Of a DNA stretch of 64,000 nucleotides, positions 48,003 to 60,437 are shown piece after piece. Under the pieces are notes generated by a model. It had not been told where the DNA came from. It saw only the letters and a list, made by a program, of their open reading frames with translations, and did no database searches. Positions within the stretch are counted from its first letter, which is position 1. The number at the start of each line of letters is the position of its first letter. The stretch is taken from assembly GCA_039720395.1 (NCBI GenBank), contig JBBPBK010000072.1, positions 248,001 through 312,000 of the forward strand, written 5' to 3'. The position numbers and the translations under genes are program-made. Source of the DNA: Liquidambar formosana (lineage: Eukaryota; Streptophyta; Magnoliopsida; Saxifragales; Altingiaceae).

Positions 48003-49218
48003 GAAGGTGAATACAACGGTTGGTGGCATGGCCTTTGGATTGGTGGTACTTGCAGTACTCATTCTCATTGTAATTCTTGGGTAAGGGATTAGGTGGGGGT
48101 CTTGGGTCAAGTGGTTTTAATAAGTCACAGCTCACGAGTTTTTCAGGGACTCTTTGAAGTGGCATGAATAGATCGATGAATTGATGAGGTGGGTTAACAT
48201 CATTGATGGAGGAGGGTTGAATGGGTTGAGTTATGGTGTTGACCTCGGCATTGTTCTTCCCAGCAAAGTTTATCTTGCGGCTCCTCACTTCCTCAGTTTT
48301 AATTGTCCCATCATTGACAGCATCCTCAACCTGTGCCAGCCCCAATAAGAGCTTTGAAATTTGGGAAATAGTGGGCAAATAAGTGCTTATGATACACGGG
48401 CAGCAAGTTCTTAACCACCAACTGAATTTGATCCTCCTCACTTGGCCTATCCGTCATTCTCGACGCCTTTTGTCTCCACCTTATAATGTAAGCGGAGAAA
48501 GTTTCATGAGTCCCTTGCTTTGTAGTTTCCAAGTCTCTCTGAGTAACGTCCACCTCTGTATTGTACTTGTAGTGCTCCGAGAATTCATTGAATATGTCTT
48601 CCCAAGTCTGAGTCCTATTCTCATCCAACGCCAAGAACCATTTCAAGGTAGAAGTTGTCAAGGTTTCATGAAACATTTAAGCTAAAAGCTCGTCAGTGGC
48701 CCCTCGAGGGTGCATAGCTCACACATACATCTTCAAATGAGTCTTAGGGTAACTCGTCCCATCGAATTTCTCCAACTCTGGCATCTTGAATTGCAATGGA
48801 ATACGAGCTATTGGAAACAGAGATAAAGTCCGCACATCAACCATGTCATTGGCCCTACGAATCCCTTTTATAGTTCTCTCCAATGCTTCTACTTTGCTAG
48901 CCAACACAGAATCACTGCTAGTACCTTTCCCTTTGGTTTTCCCTTCTAGGTTGATGACCACAAGCTTCGAACTACTTTTCCCCCTTGTCTTGGTGTTCTC
49001 ATTGGATTGAGGTCCTCTTCAGTGCCAGCCCCATGAGGTATACCCGAGCAATGGGCCTTAGAGTCATTTTGTTTGAGATCTGCCATCTTCTGTTGGTTCT
49101 CTTAAGCCATTTTCAATGCTGTGTCGGATGTCTCGGTGGTATGGTCAAGCTTGGCCATGATGGCTTTTAGGCAAGCCTCAAGGTTAAAGTGTCTTTCACT
49201 AGTTCTTTCGTCGGCCAT
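48003..49218 (-). pseudogene. Tat1 gag
   Basis: I place the start at ATG 49218 (MADERTSER). FKMPELEKFDGTSYPKTHLK, then LKWFLAL and TWEDIFNEFSEHYKYN are the standard gypsy gag core. CKYHQSKGHATNRC near 48030-48075 is a zinc-knuckle-like cluster. Stops at 49102, about 48719 and 48677, and a frameshift near 48330-48440, break it. LTR C interrupts the end; gag continues at 44978. Confidence 0.85.
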
Positions 49219-50059
49219 GTCTGTCTGATGGGTAGATTCAACACTAACTAGATGCCCTTGCGGATTGCAGATCCAAGCCAGCACGTCTATGGATAGAAAA
49301 GTTTAACCTTTAGCTTAAAGACTTATCCTAAACCTCCATTCTTTCCTTAATGAATTCGGTCTTTACACCATATTCAATTAATTCCTTCCTTTCATCCACT
49401 TACCCTTTCAAAGGTTATGGATTAAAGGGGTGTGTTAAAAGAATAGGGTACAGAGTTCTTCAATTAGGTTTAATTAATTCCGATGGATTAGCACATCACA
49501 AACATAGCTTAACATCCTAATTCCTTAACTTATTCCTCCTAACCCACGACCCTAACAAAGGTTAGGGTTCAAAGGTATATATTAAGGGCATAAGACATAA
49601 AACTTCACACCACAAACACAGCATAGTATCATTACAAACGATTGTGGGTGCATAACGGTGAAACCATAGTGCCCTACAAGGCTCACTACATGAACTAAGA
49701 GGGGGTAGGCTAGGGTCCTTCACTTGCTTGAACCAATCTTTATATCTAACCACATGTGGCATCAGGAACGCCGCGTGAGTCTAGTAGTACGTGATTGATT
49801 CATTTAATATACCCAAGGGTACTAGGCAAGAGAGGTTGATAGCTTTCGCCCCAAAACTTGGAATCAGGAAAACCAAGGTTGAAACTAGGCCCATCATTGG
49901 CAAGGATACATCGAGGGACAATCGAGCCTATCATGCAACAATTTAAGCACACAATGCAATAAATGAAAGCACACAATCAAGCGGATGCATGTGATTGATT
50001 TTAATTAATATAAGAAATTAGTTTAGCCCAATTAAACTTTATAGAGTCTAGTCCACAAG
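49219..50059 (-). other. Tat1 leader between primer site and gag
   Basis: Non-coding. I see no second upstream ORF of the kind found in some Ogre elements. Nothing else is recognisable. Confidence 0.6.
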
Positions 50060-50077
50060 TCCCCAGTGGAGTCGCCA
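50060..50077 (-). other. Tat1 primer-binding site
   Basis: On the minus strand TGGCGACTCCACTGGGGA begins three bases after the LTR end. It closely resembles the tRNA-Arg-complementary site reported for Ogre elements. Confidence 0.85.
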
Positions 50078-50080
50078 AAC

Positions 50081-53000
50081 TGTGAACCCCAGAAATTGGC
50101 CCACAATGATTGACGAAAAAGAGAGAATTAGTTTTGAAAAAAAGAAAAAGGAGTCGCCACCTTATTTTTTAAAGGAAACAAAGAAAACCCTAAAAACAGT
50201 TTGTTTTAAGAAAACAATTTGAATGACTCTATGTTTGAAAAGGAAAGGCAAAAACAAGTCTTTTGGAAACCAAAGAAAACTGGGGATTCGGAGGCTAAGT
50301 TATGACATGGGAAGGTTCTAGGCAAAACCTATAGGCACCCATGTCACCCTTTCGGTCTCTCAGTTTATTTGGGCTAAATTAAAGTCTTTTCAACACACAA
50401 ATCAACATGTATCATCACAAGACAGTATGCATATCATATATTCCATTCATTCATCCATGCACAATCAAATAAAGAAAATAACAAAATAAAACAGAAAAAA
50501 GAAGAAAGAATAAAACCTAGGATACTTGGATCCTAGAACGGACTTGAGCCTCACAAAGAGCGCCTACGTACCATGCAACGAAATACATGGATCAAAGTCC
50601 ACGTAGTTCGATTAGAATTAGGGTTAAAACTTAATATAAACCTATGGTAAAAACCCTAGGTTTCCTTATTTGAAAGAGAATTGAATAAACCAAGTTTGAA
50701 TTTAGAAAGAATTCCATAAGATGGAAACTTTGGTAAAAAACAGAATTTTATTGGTTAAGGAAACCCTTGATAATTACCATAAACTCATATTAAGAAGAAA
50801 CCTTAGGAGGGAGAAGAGAAGGAGTAAGGAAGAAAAGAAGTGAATTGGGGCACTTCCACACCCACTTACCTGAGCGTAATAACTCCAAGCATTAGCAAAG
50901 TTAAGCAAAAGGAGCCCTATATGCCATAGGGCTATTATCACACTTGCTTGCACCCTTACACGTGCTCAAAACCATGCAAGAGTAACAATATGCAAATCTG
51001 GATAGAATAGTATCATGGCATAAATTCATCCGCTAAACATGCAAATAGCAGAAACAGTGAATAAGCATAAGCCCTATGTTACACCCCATTTTTGCACCAC
51101 CTTACTAGGGCTCACCATTTCATGTAGGTTTTTGTTTTGTTTTTGAGTCTAGTTACTTGCATTAGTTTTCTAAAGTCACAAGGACATTGGACATGAATTT
51201 TGGTTTAATTCGGAGTTGATCTTGAGGGATAATAAGGACTTTTGTGACTTGAGGGGTATAATCGTCTTTTAGGTCACAAACTTTTCCTTTGACCTTGAAA
51301 TGATCTCCAAGTTGTCAATTGGAGTTCATATTGATGCATATGAGGTATTTCTAGATTCAATTTGATGAATCAATGGCTTAGGGTTAAAATGGCTCAATAT
51401 GGTTCAAGTTGGTTAATTGACCCCTTTCGTGTTAGCTCAAATTAACTCACAATTACCAACCAAACCTTTTCAAATCGACTTTAATTAGTCATCATTTTAT
51501 CCCTAAAAGTGTTTTAGAAAGTTTAATTTTGGTTTGGAAAACATTTAGTTCAATCCTATGTGCATACCTATGCTTTGCAAAGGTAGAACATAGCGGTTAA
51601 CCGCCTTTGTCAAAGCTAACCATGCCCCCATGGTTAGTGGTTTTCACCCTAAAAGGTTCAAAAATGTATTCCTCATCGGAACACGGTCGTTTTGGCTTTT
51701 ATTTCATCAAAATCGGAGTTAATTTGACCTCTAAAAACATTCTTGGAAGGAAAGGAGTCCTTGGGTGACCACCCAACCTTGGGTGGTCAGCTCGGGTGAC
51801 AACCCAGCCCTGGGTGGCTAGCTGCCCAACGCCAGGTGGTCACCCGAGACCACTTCCCTAAATTTTTGCTGAAGCGGATTTTCTTCCTATTTTAACGTAC
51901 TAGGACTCTTTTGGACGACTTTCCTTCTAGTTTTTGGTAACTTTTGGGTTTCTTAAGCACCAAGGGAGTCTCTAATAACCCTTGGATTAAATTTTAGAGT
52001 TTTAATCCTAGCCATTGATTTATCCTACTTGAACTCTATAAATACTCCCCTATGCTCCAGCACAAGGGGAGGCAATTGGAAGCCACTTTATGCATTAAAC
52101 CTGAGTGTAGCTAAAGGAGAGTTGGAGTTCTTGGTATAGCCTTGAAGAAGCTTGGTTCAAGTCATCCACAAGAGCAAGAGAGTCTCTACAGCAGCAAGGA
52201 AGCTCTTCCTAAGGTAAAATCTCCTCTTATTCAAGCTTAAACTAGGGTTTCTTGTAGAATAGGACTATTGCATGCTAAAGTTGAGTTTTTTATCATGTGT
52301 TATAGCTTTAGTTAGTTAATATACATGGTTTAAATACTATTCATCATGAGTTATGCATGCTTTAGAGCTATTCTATAGGTTTTTAAGCATGATTGTGAGT
52401 TTAGGGTTCCTATTGTCTTTGCTTTAGGTTAGTTTCATATAGCATGTTAACTTAGGCTTTTTTGTGATTTTTCTTCATGGTTATAATGTATGTCTTGCAT
52501 ATAGAATAATTATGATATTTTTGCATTCATGTTAGTGGATTTTAGGGTTTTTTATGCATGTCTTAGTGTTAGGATTGCATTAAGGTTCAGTTTTATTCAC
52601 TGTTTTTGTTATTTGCATGATTAGTGGATGAATTTAGGCTTTAATACTATTCTGTCCAGACTTCTTTGTTCTTCATTTTTTCTTGTTTTGAGCAGGTGTA
52701 AGGGTGCAAATAGGTGCGATAATTGCCTCATTGCAAATAGGGCTATTATTGCTTAACCTTGCTATTTGCTTGGAGTAATTGCCTAAGGTAAGTAGGGTGT
52801 GGAAGTGCCCCAATTCACTTCTTTCTTCCTTAACTTTTCCCTTCTCCCTTTTTAGGGTTACTTCTTAATATGAATCCATGGTGAATTACTAGAGGTTTCC
52901 TTGTTAAAATAAAGTTGCCTTTTTCTCAAAGTTTCCATCTTGTGGAAGTTATTTCTATTTCAAACTTGGTTTAAATACCATATTTTTTATCTTTCAAATA

Positions 53001-54969
53001 AGGAAACCTAGGGTTTTTACCATAGGTTTATATTAGGATTTAACCCTAATTGTCATCGAACTACGTGGACTTTGATCCATGTATTTCGCTACATGGTACG
53101 TAGGCGCTTTGAGGTTCAAGTCCGCCCTAGGATCTAAGTATCCTAGTTTTGTTTTGTTTTCTTTGTTTTTGTTTGTTTATTATGGATGGAATATATGATA
53201 TGCATGCAATTCTTGTGATGATATACTTGCTGATTTTTGTATGGTAAGACTTTAATTTAACCCGAATAAACTAAAAGACCGAAAGGGTGACATCGGTGCC
53301 TATAGGCTTTGCCTAGAACCTTCCCATGTCATAACTTAGCCTCCGAATCTCCGATTTCTTTGGTTTCCAAAAGATCGTTTTTGCCTTTCCTTTTTAAACA
53401 TAGAGTCATTCAAATTGTTTTCTTGAAACAAAGTGTTTTTAGGGTTTTCCTTGTTTCCTTTAAAAAATAAGGTGGCGACTCTTTTTTCTTTTTCAACCTA
53501 TTTTCTTTTCAATCCTTGTGGGCTAGTTTTTAGGGTTCACACCCTAATGCAATCCTAGAACCATATCATGCATAAGAATCCTAAAATCCACTAACATGCA
53601 TGCAAAACATATCATAATTACTCTATATGCAATACATATACAGCAACTATAAAAAAGCCTACTTTAACATGCTATATGAAACTAACCTAAAACAAGGACA
53701 ATGAAAACCCTAAACTCACAAACATGCTTAAAAACACATAAGACAACCTCTAATCATGCTAAAATCATGATAAACATAACTCAAATCATGCATATTAACT
53801 AACTAAAGTCATAAAACATGATAAAAATCCTAACTTTAATATGCAATGACACTATTCTAAAACAAGAACGATGGAAACCCTAAACTCATAATCATGCTTA
53901 AAAACCTATAGAATAGCCCTAAAGTATGCTATAATCAACATGAACAACATTTAAATCATGTATATTAAATGACTAAAGTGATAACACATGATAAAAAAGC
54001 TACCTTTAACATGCAATATGCCTATTCTATAAGAAAACTTGATTTAACACTAATAAGGAAGAAGGTTACCTTAGGAAGAGCTTCCTTGCTGCTGTAGAGA
54101 CCCTCCTCTTAACTTGTGGATGACTTGAATCAATGTTCTTCAAGGCTATAGTAGGAACTCCAGCTCTCCTTCAACTCTCTCTCTCTTATTCTCTCTCACA
54201 CACTCAGGTTTAATGCATAGAACAGCCTTTAGGAACCTCTAAATTGCCTCCCTTTTGCTGGAGCATAAGGGGGTATTTATAGAGTTTCATTAGGATAAAC
54301 CAATGGCTAGGATTAAAACCCTAGAAATTAAGTCCGATTTTGATGAAACAAAAGCCAAAACAACCATGTTTCGATGAGGAATACATTTTTGAACATTTTA
54401 GGGTGAAAACCACTAACCATGGGGGCATGGTTAGGTTTGACAAAGGTGGTTAACCGCTATGTTCTACCTTTGCTAAGCATAGATATGCACATAAAATCAA
54501 ACCAAATGCTTTCCATATCAAAATTAAACTTTATAAAACACTTTTAGGGATAAAATGATGACTAATGAAAGTCAATTTGGAAGGATTTGGTTGGTAATTG
54601 TGAGTCAATTTGAGCTAACCTAAAGAAGGGTTAATTAACTAACTTGAACTACATCGAGCCGTTTTAATCTTGAGCCATTGATTCATCCAATTGAACCTAG
54701 AAATACTTCATATGCATCCATATGAACTCCGATTGACAATTCAGAGATCATTTCAAGGTCAAATGAAAAGTTTGTGACTTAAAAGACGATTATGCCCCTC
54801 AAGTCATAAAAGCTCTTATTATCCCTCATGATCAACTCTGAATTGAACCAAAATTCATATCCATTGTCCTTGTGACTCTAAAAACCTAATGCAAGTGACT
54901 AGACTCAAAAACAAGAACATGCATGAAATAATGAGCCCTAGTAAGGTGGTGCAAAAATGGGGTGTGACA
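50081..54969 (-). repeat. Tat1 5' LTR, split by solo LTR D
   Basis: Runs on the minus strand from TGTCACACCCC (54969) to GGGTTCACA (50081). Without LTR D it is about 2.4 kb. A TATA box is at 54274-54281 and a splice-donor-like CAGGTAAGT at 50864-50872 (both minus). Compared with the 3' LTR it lacks about 270 bases at 54330, including the palindrome; the break sits in AAATTA, which is present at both ends of the missing segment in the 3' LTR. Confidence 0.88.
51077..53541 (+). mobile_element. Solo Tat LTR D
   Basis: A 2465-bp LTR, TGTTACACCCC to GGGTTCACA, with a perfect target duplication CCCTA (51072-51076, 53542-53546). The uninterrupted target is seen in the Tat1 3' LTR at about 18705-18735. 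It has a palindrome near 51764-51848, TATA box TATAAATA at 52037-52044 and AAGGTAAGT at 52785-52793. Confidence 0.95.
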
Positions 54970-56356
54970 GGTTCTGATACTAATTGTTGTCCCAAATATA
55001 TAACCCTAGAGGAGGGTGAATAGGGTTATTAGCCAAATGAAAACTTAATTGGAAACTTAAAAACAAGTAATTACAAGCAACAATATATACAAGAATAAGC
55101 AAATTTAAAGAGATTAAGAGGAAGAGAATGCAAACGAAGTTAACGAGGTTCGGCCTCCCGCCTACGTCCTCGCCTCAAGAGCTCCTTCAGGATTCACCAA
55201 TCCACTATCACTCTCCTTCAAGGTGGAGCAGCAAACCTTTACAACACCAAGTGTTCTTCACCAACACTTGTTTAAAAACACTTTTCAAGTGCTTACAAAT
55301 TAAGGTTTCTCTCAACCCTTGGATACAAGATGAAATGAGTATGTTTTTGTGCTCAAGAAACTCTCTCAAAAGAGTGGATACACAAAGATTTTAAAGCTCA
55401 CACAACTATTGATTGAATCTCAATAAATGCTCACAAGTGAAATTAGGGCTTGTAAATGAATGATCTTTATTTTTAGCTCAATGAATGCCCATTAATGAGT
55501 TTAACTCATGTATATATAGCCCAAGGGGTCCAAGTGACCATTTTGTAGCAATAAATGCCGGGAAAGATGGTTTGGTGGGCATTTAATGCTCAAAAGACCG
55601 TTTAAAAAACTAGCCGTTATGTGACAACTCGAAGGTTTCAGTCGTTTGAAACTTCTTTCAGTCGACTAAAATTAGCATTTCAGTCATCTGAAATGAGGCT
55701 ACTGAAAATACCAGAGAGGGTATAATTTGGGTCTTTTAGTATATAACTTTCAGTCGTCTCAAATTCTTTTTTAGTCGTCTCAAATATACTTTCAGTCGAC
55801 TCAAATGAGTTGTCTAAAATTTACAGAGAGATGTTTTTAGACTAAGACAGTTTCAGTCTGTTGAAAGACTTTTTAGTCTTCTGAAATTCCATTTCAGTCG
55901 TCTGAAACTTCTTTCAATCATCTAAAACAATGTTTCAGTCGACTTAAAGTTATTTTCAGTCGTCTGAAATTTCTTTTACATAGACATATATAAAATTCTA
56001 AGTGATTTGGCCTTGGGATTAAAATCCCTGCTCTATGGATTGTTATAAAGGTTCATTTAAAACTTAAATGCATGATCCTAAGCCCTTGATCACATATGAA
56101 CAAAGATTGAGATCAAATCTTACAATTTTGATCCTAACACTTTTAATAGAAGCTAATCCCTTCGCTTGAAGTCCGTTTGAGTGTTAGTTAATGTTAACTT
56201 GTGTTCTTTGTTGCTTTTTGACTTTTGATTAGGCAGATATGTCCTGGTAGCTTGAATTCCTTAATTACCTGTCTCATATTGAATTAAACTGCTCATTAGG
56301 CCATCTAGTACATTGTTATCATCAAAATCATGGGATTGAAACCTTTTAGGTCAACA
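54970..56356 (-). mobile_element. LTR and primer site of a SIRE-like copia
   Basis: The LTR (54985-56356, minus) starts TGTTGACC, has the phrase TTTTGATGATAACAA common in SIRE-type LTRs, and ends GGGACAACA. The primer site follows: ATTAGTATCAGAACC (54970-54984), a changed form of the tRNA-Met site. The internal region is cut off by Tat1. About 12 copies of a TTTCAGTCGNCTGAAA motif lie at 55636-55975. It is a 5' LTR by orientation. Confidence 0.8.
55636..55975. repeat. Interspersed palindromic motif TTTCAGTCGACTGAAA
   Basis: About 12 variants, most of the form TTTCAGTCGNCTNAAA, spaced 15-60 bases. The perfect form is its own complement. Spacers are not related to each other. Confidence 0.85.
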
Positions 56357-56455
56357 CTTCTTTATCCCTTTCCCAATATCAGCAACTCTCGTATAAGTTA
56401 ACAAACCAACAACTTCCTCCTCTACTGACCATTGACGCCTCCTTCACTCAGATCC
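56357..56455. other. Short stretch without recognised element
   Basis: 99 bases between the SIRE-like LTR and Copia C. This is the only place in the window that may be old host DNA. Nothing is identifiable. Confidence 0.4.
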
Positions 56456-57397
56456 TGTTGTATTTTAAGTGTATAAAATAAGTATTTCAAAAATCCAAAA
56501 GTTTTTCTTTAAGAGCTTTTCTCTTGTGTCTTTATATTATGAAGTCACCTTGTCCCACATTAGAAAAGTGAAAGGTTCTTAATGGGCTTATATAATATTT
56601 CATTTATTATATGTGGTATCATGTGGTAGGATGTAGGGGGTCCCCACATACGCATCAGATAGAGCCCAATCGAGTGATTTGCTGGATTAGGGGTCCGAAA
56701 ATTGACTTAGTCGGGCACGTCATGAGCGTACGTGTGCATAGGGGGTACAAATCCCAGAAATTGGCTTCACTTGTGCAAGCAGAATTGACCCACATTTTGC
56801 TACTTTGATTTTTGGATACTAGATTATCCACGACCCAGTTCAATGACCCCTTTTTATACTAGGATTGTTTTAATTAAATCAGCTTACTGTTTTATTTAAA
56901 ATTAATTATTTTATGACCAGTTGGGCTGATTTAAATTATTTTATGACCGTTTATGTCCAGATACATTGTATCTAATTTATTCAATTTTGTATTTATATTG
57001 TTTGACTGTTAGGAATTTATTTTTGAGGACTGTTACTGATTTCTAAAGTCTATATAAACCAGCCTTCTCATTTAACAGAAAACACACCAAAAGAGCAATC
57101 GTCTCATCTCTCTTCTCTCTACTTTCTCTTCTGCAATTTTATTTTTGAGAGTCAAGAGCATTCTAAGTTCTTCACTTCACTCCTACACTTGCAAGTGCAC
57201 GCTTGTGGGAGCTCGGTTGTTGAATCCTAGAGGGTAGAGCGTTGTGACCTACTGCATCGAGTTTTATACTCAGAGGAGCGAAACTATTCTTAAGGACAGT
57301 ACTTCGTACACGCCTCAACCGATAAGTGTTTTTTATTTCTGCAGTTCTTATTCTAAATTTCTAATTTACATGGTAGCATCTACACTATTTTCCAACA
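56456..57397 (+). repeat. Copia C 5' LTR
   Basis: Starts TGTTGTATTTTAAG and ends CTATTTTCCAACA. The likely TATA box is CTATATAAAC near 57050, followed by pyrimidine-rich leader (CTCTCTTCTCTCT near 57105). Confidence 0.85.
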
Positions 57398-59817
57398 ATC
57401 TTAAGAGTAGTTATCATGGATGTTGCTGCTATGACTGCTAAGATTCTGCATGATGTTTCTAAGATCGTGTACTTCAATGGCACTTTCTTTAAGCACATTA
57501 ACAAGAGGGTGGAAATAAATATTACATAACTTTTGTAGATGATTATTCAAGATATACAAAGATTTATTTATTAAGAATAAAAGATAAAGCTACTGAAATG
57601 TTCTTAAAATATAAAGCAGAAGTTGAAAATCAATTAAATAGAAAGATTAAAAGACTTAGGTCTAACAGAGGAGGAGAATATGAATATAAAGCCCTTAATG
57701 ATTTTTGTGAAGAACATGGCATAATTCATGAAGTAACTCCTCCATATTCACCTGGATCTAATGGAGTAGCTTAAAGAAAAAATAGAACTTGAAAAGAAAT
57801 GATGAATGCTATGTTAATCAGTTCTGGGGCACCACTTAAGTTTTTTTGGGGGGGAAGCTATTCTTTCTGCATGTCATGTACAAAATAGGGTATCTTATAA
57901 GAAAATTGAAATAACATCTTATGAACTTTGGAAAGAACGTGCACCTAATTTAAAATATTTAAAAGTGTGGGGGTGTTTGGCTGAGGTTTTATTGCCAAAA
58001 CCTAAAAATAGAAAAATTAGCCTTAAAACTTTTGATGGTGTTTTAATTGGTTATGCTCATAATAGCGCTGTATATAGGTTCTTGGTAATTAAAAGTGAAA
58101 ATAATATTTTATGGAACCAAACACAATTGTGAAAACTAAAAATGCAGATTTCTTTGAAAATATTTTTCCTTTAAAATCTAAAAGTGAAAAAATAACTCAT
58201 AAACCTCAAAATGAAATTGAAAAGGAATCTAATGATAACATTGAAATTGAGCTAAGAAGGAGTAAAAGAGTAAGAAAAGAAACTAACTTTGAAGATGATT
58301 TTTATACTTTTCTTACTGATAATGACCCACAAACATATAATGAGGCGTAACTTCTCCTGATTTACCTTTTTGGAAAGAAGCAATTAATAGTGAAATTGAA
58401 TCTATTATGTCTAATCATACATGGGAATTGGTTAATCTACTTTCAGGTACTAAAACTATTGGTTGCAAATGGATTTTTAAAAAGAATTTAAAACCTGATG
58501 AGTCAATTGATAAATTTAAAGCTCGATCGGTGGCTAAAGAATATACTCAAAAGAAAGGTATAGATTATTTTGATTACTTTTGCTCCTGTGACTAAAATTT
58601 CCTCTATAAGAATTTTAATTGCATTAGCTTCTATAAATAAATTGGTTATTCATCAAATGGATGTTAAAATTGCATTTTTAAATAGATACTTAGAAGAGGA
58701 GATAGATATGGACCAACCTGAAGGTTGTGTTGTCCCTGGTAATGAGCATAAAGTTTGTAGACTAGCTAGTTAAATCTTTATATGGTCTTAAACAAGCACC
58801 GAAACAGTGGCATGAGAAATTTGATAATGCTATGACATCTAATGGATATTTAATTAATGATTCTGATAAATATATTTATAACAAATTTTATGATAATTCT
58901 TGTGTTGTTATCTGCTTGTATATTGATAACATGTTGATTATGGAGCTAGTCTAGATGTTGTTAAAGAGACTAAAAATTTTCTATCTTCTCAATTTGATAT
59001 GAAAGATATGGGTGAAGTAGATTTTATTCTTGGAATAAAAATAATTAAATCTACTGAGGGTATTTTTCTTTTACAAGAACATTATGTAGAAAAACTTTTA
59101 AAGAAGTTTGGACACTTTGATTGTAAATCTATATCTACACCTTATGATGCTAATTCTCATTTAAAGAAAAATAAAGAAGATAGTGTCTCACAATCCGAGT
59201 ATGCTCAAATAACTGGTAGTTTAATATATTTGATGAATTGTACTCGACCTGATATTGTATATGTTGTTAGTAGATTGAGTAGATATACTCATAATCCTAG
59301 TAGAGATCATTGGATTGCTTTGTATAAAGTACTTCAATATTTGAAAGAAACTATTGACTATATTTTATTTTATAATGGTTTTCCTTCTGTATTAGAGGAG
59401 TACTGTGATGCTAATTGGATTTCTGGTTTGGATGAGACAAAATCTACTAGTGGTTCTATTGTTACACTTGGAGGAGGTGTAGTATCTTGGAAATCTACCA
59501 TGCAAACATGCATAGCTCGGTCTACTATAGAGTCCGAGTTCATTGCCTTAGAGAAGGCAAGTATAAAGGCTGAGTGGCTTAGAAACCTTTTAGCAGATAT
59601 TCCCATTTGGATGAAACCAACTCCATCAGTGTCTCTACATTGTGATAGCCAGGCTGCTATAGCCAAAGCTAAGAGTAAATTTTATAATGGGAAGAGTAGG
59701 CATATATGCCTAATACATAATATAGTGAGGCAATTGCTTAGTGATGGGGTTATATCCCTTGACTTTGTGAGGCTCAGAGTTGAATTTGGTCGATCCTTCG
59801 ACAAATCCACTAGGTAG
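57398..59817 (+). pseudogene. Copia C gag start fused to integrase, reverse transcriptase and RNase H remnants
   Basis: A gag-like start (DVAAMTAKILHDVSKI, from 57417) jumps near 57513 to the integrase core FVDDYSRYTKIYL, so about 2 kb is deleted. Integrase: first aspartate present, but the usual aspartate of SDRGGEY is asparagine (SNRGGEY). A run of G near 57846 shifts the frame. Reverse transcriptase: GCKWIFKKN, HQMDVKIAFLN, SLYGLKQAPKQWHEKF; the YVDD site reads YIDN, so the second aspartate is lost. The longest frame, 58999-59817, holds the end of reverse transcriptase and RNase H with [10 protein letters not shown] and SRHICLIH. Stops and frameshifts near 58350, 58590 and 58770 break the rest. 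Confidence 0.88.
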
Positions 59818-60437
59818 AAACCTAGTGAGTAATACATCGTGGGGAATGAGACTAATGCTTATAACTAAGAGTCAACAGTAATAGTAACCCAACCTATGCG
59901 AATGGAGATTCCATGAATTAGGTTTATATGGGTAATAACAAGTTATTGGTTGACTTGGAGTGCACTGTCCACTTTATAATATTTTGAGAGTCTCTCCTTA
60001 TAGGTGTAGATAGTGCTAAACCGCAACGTGTAAGGTTGAGTTTAACTCTTAATGGATTCTATAGTCCTATTTGGGTGGTGTGTTTAGTTGTAGTGCATAC
60101 TTGATGGATCCACTTATATGGGTGCAGAAGTGGGGCCGCTTCCTATGAGAGTCTAAGTAGGTTCTCTAGAGCACTCATAAATTTTCAGATATGGCGCATG
60201 ACCTATTCGTGCGACCTAGATTAGAAGAACTCAAAATTCGAGAATTGTATGTGCGTTGTAAGTCGATTGATCCACTGCTAAGGAATTTTGGTTCATAGAA
60301 ATTTTATATTTCACCAGGTTTCTGTGGGTCACTACTTATATATCCTAGGTTTGGTTTATAGTCCAAAAGACACCATAACCGATGCATTAAGTTCTCATGC
60401 TCCTTTCTTTCTTTTTGTATTGTGAATATGTGGGGAT
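59818..60437 (+). other. Copia C 3' non-coding region
   Basis: Between the RNase H stop and the 3' LTR. No frame is recognised. It ends with the polypurine tract. Confidence 0.7.

Larger units (their letters stand above)
18451..54969 (-). mobile_element. Tat1: Tat/Ogre-like Ty3/gypsy element with nested inserts
   Basis: The 3' LTR (18451-20384) and 5' LTR (50081-54969) are closely similar, and primer site, gag, protease, reverse transcriptase, RNase H and integrase follow the gypsy order between them. Downstream of integrase it carries antisense PMD-type genes and a tandem repeat, both known features of the Tat lineage. Inserts are LTR E, Copia B, LTR C and LTR D. Without these it is about 18 kb, plus the LTR end beyond the window. 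All coding parts are broken. It sits in the primer site of a SIRE-like copia at 54970. Confidence 0.87.

Noticed and set aside
50060..50077. tRNA gene fragment
   Set aside because: Only the 18 bases of a primer-binding site are present next to an LTR end; no cloverleaf can be made.
56357..56455. Remnant of a host gene
   Set aside because: Too short and without any recognisable feature.
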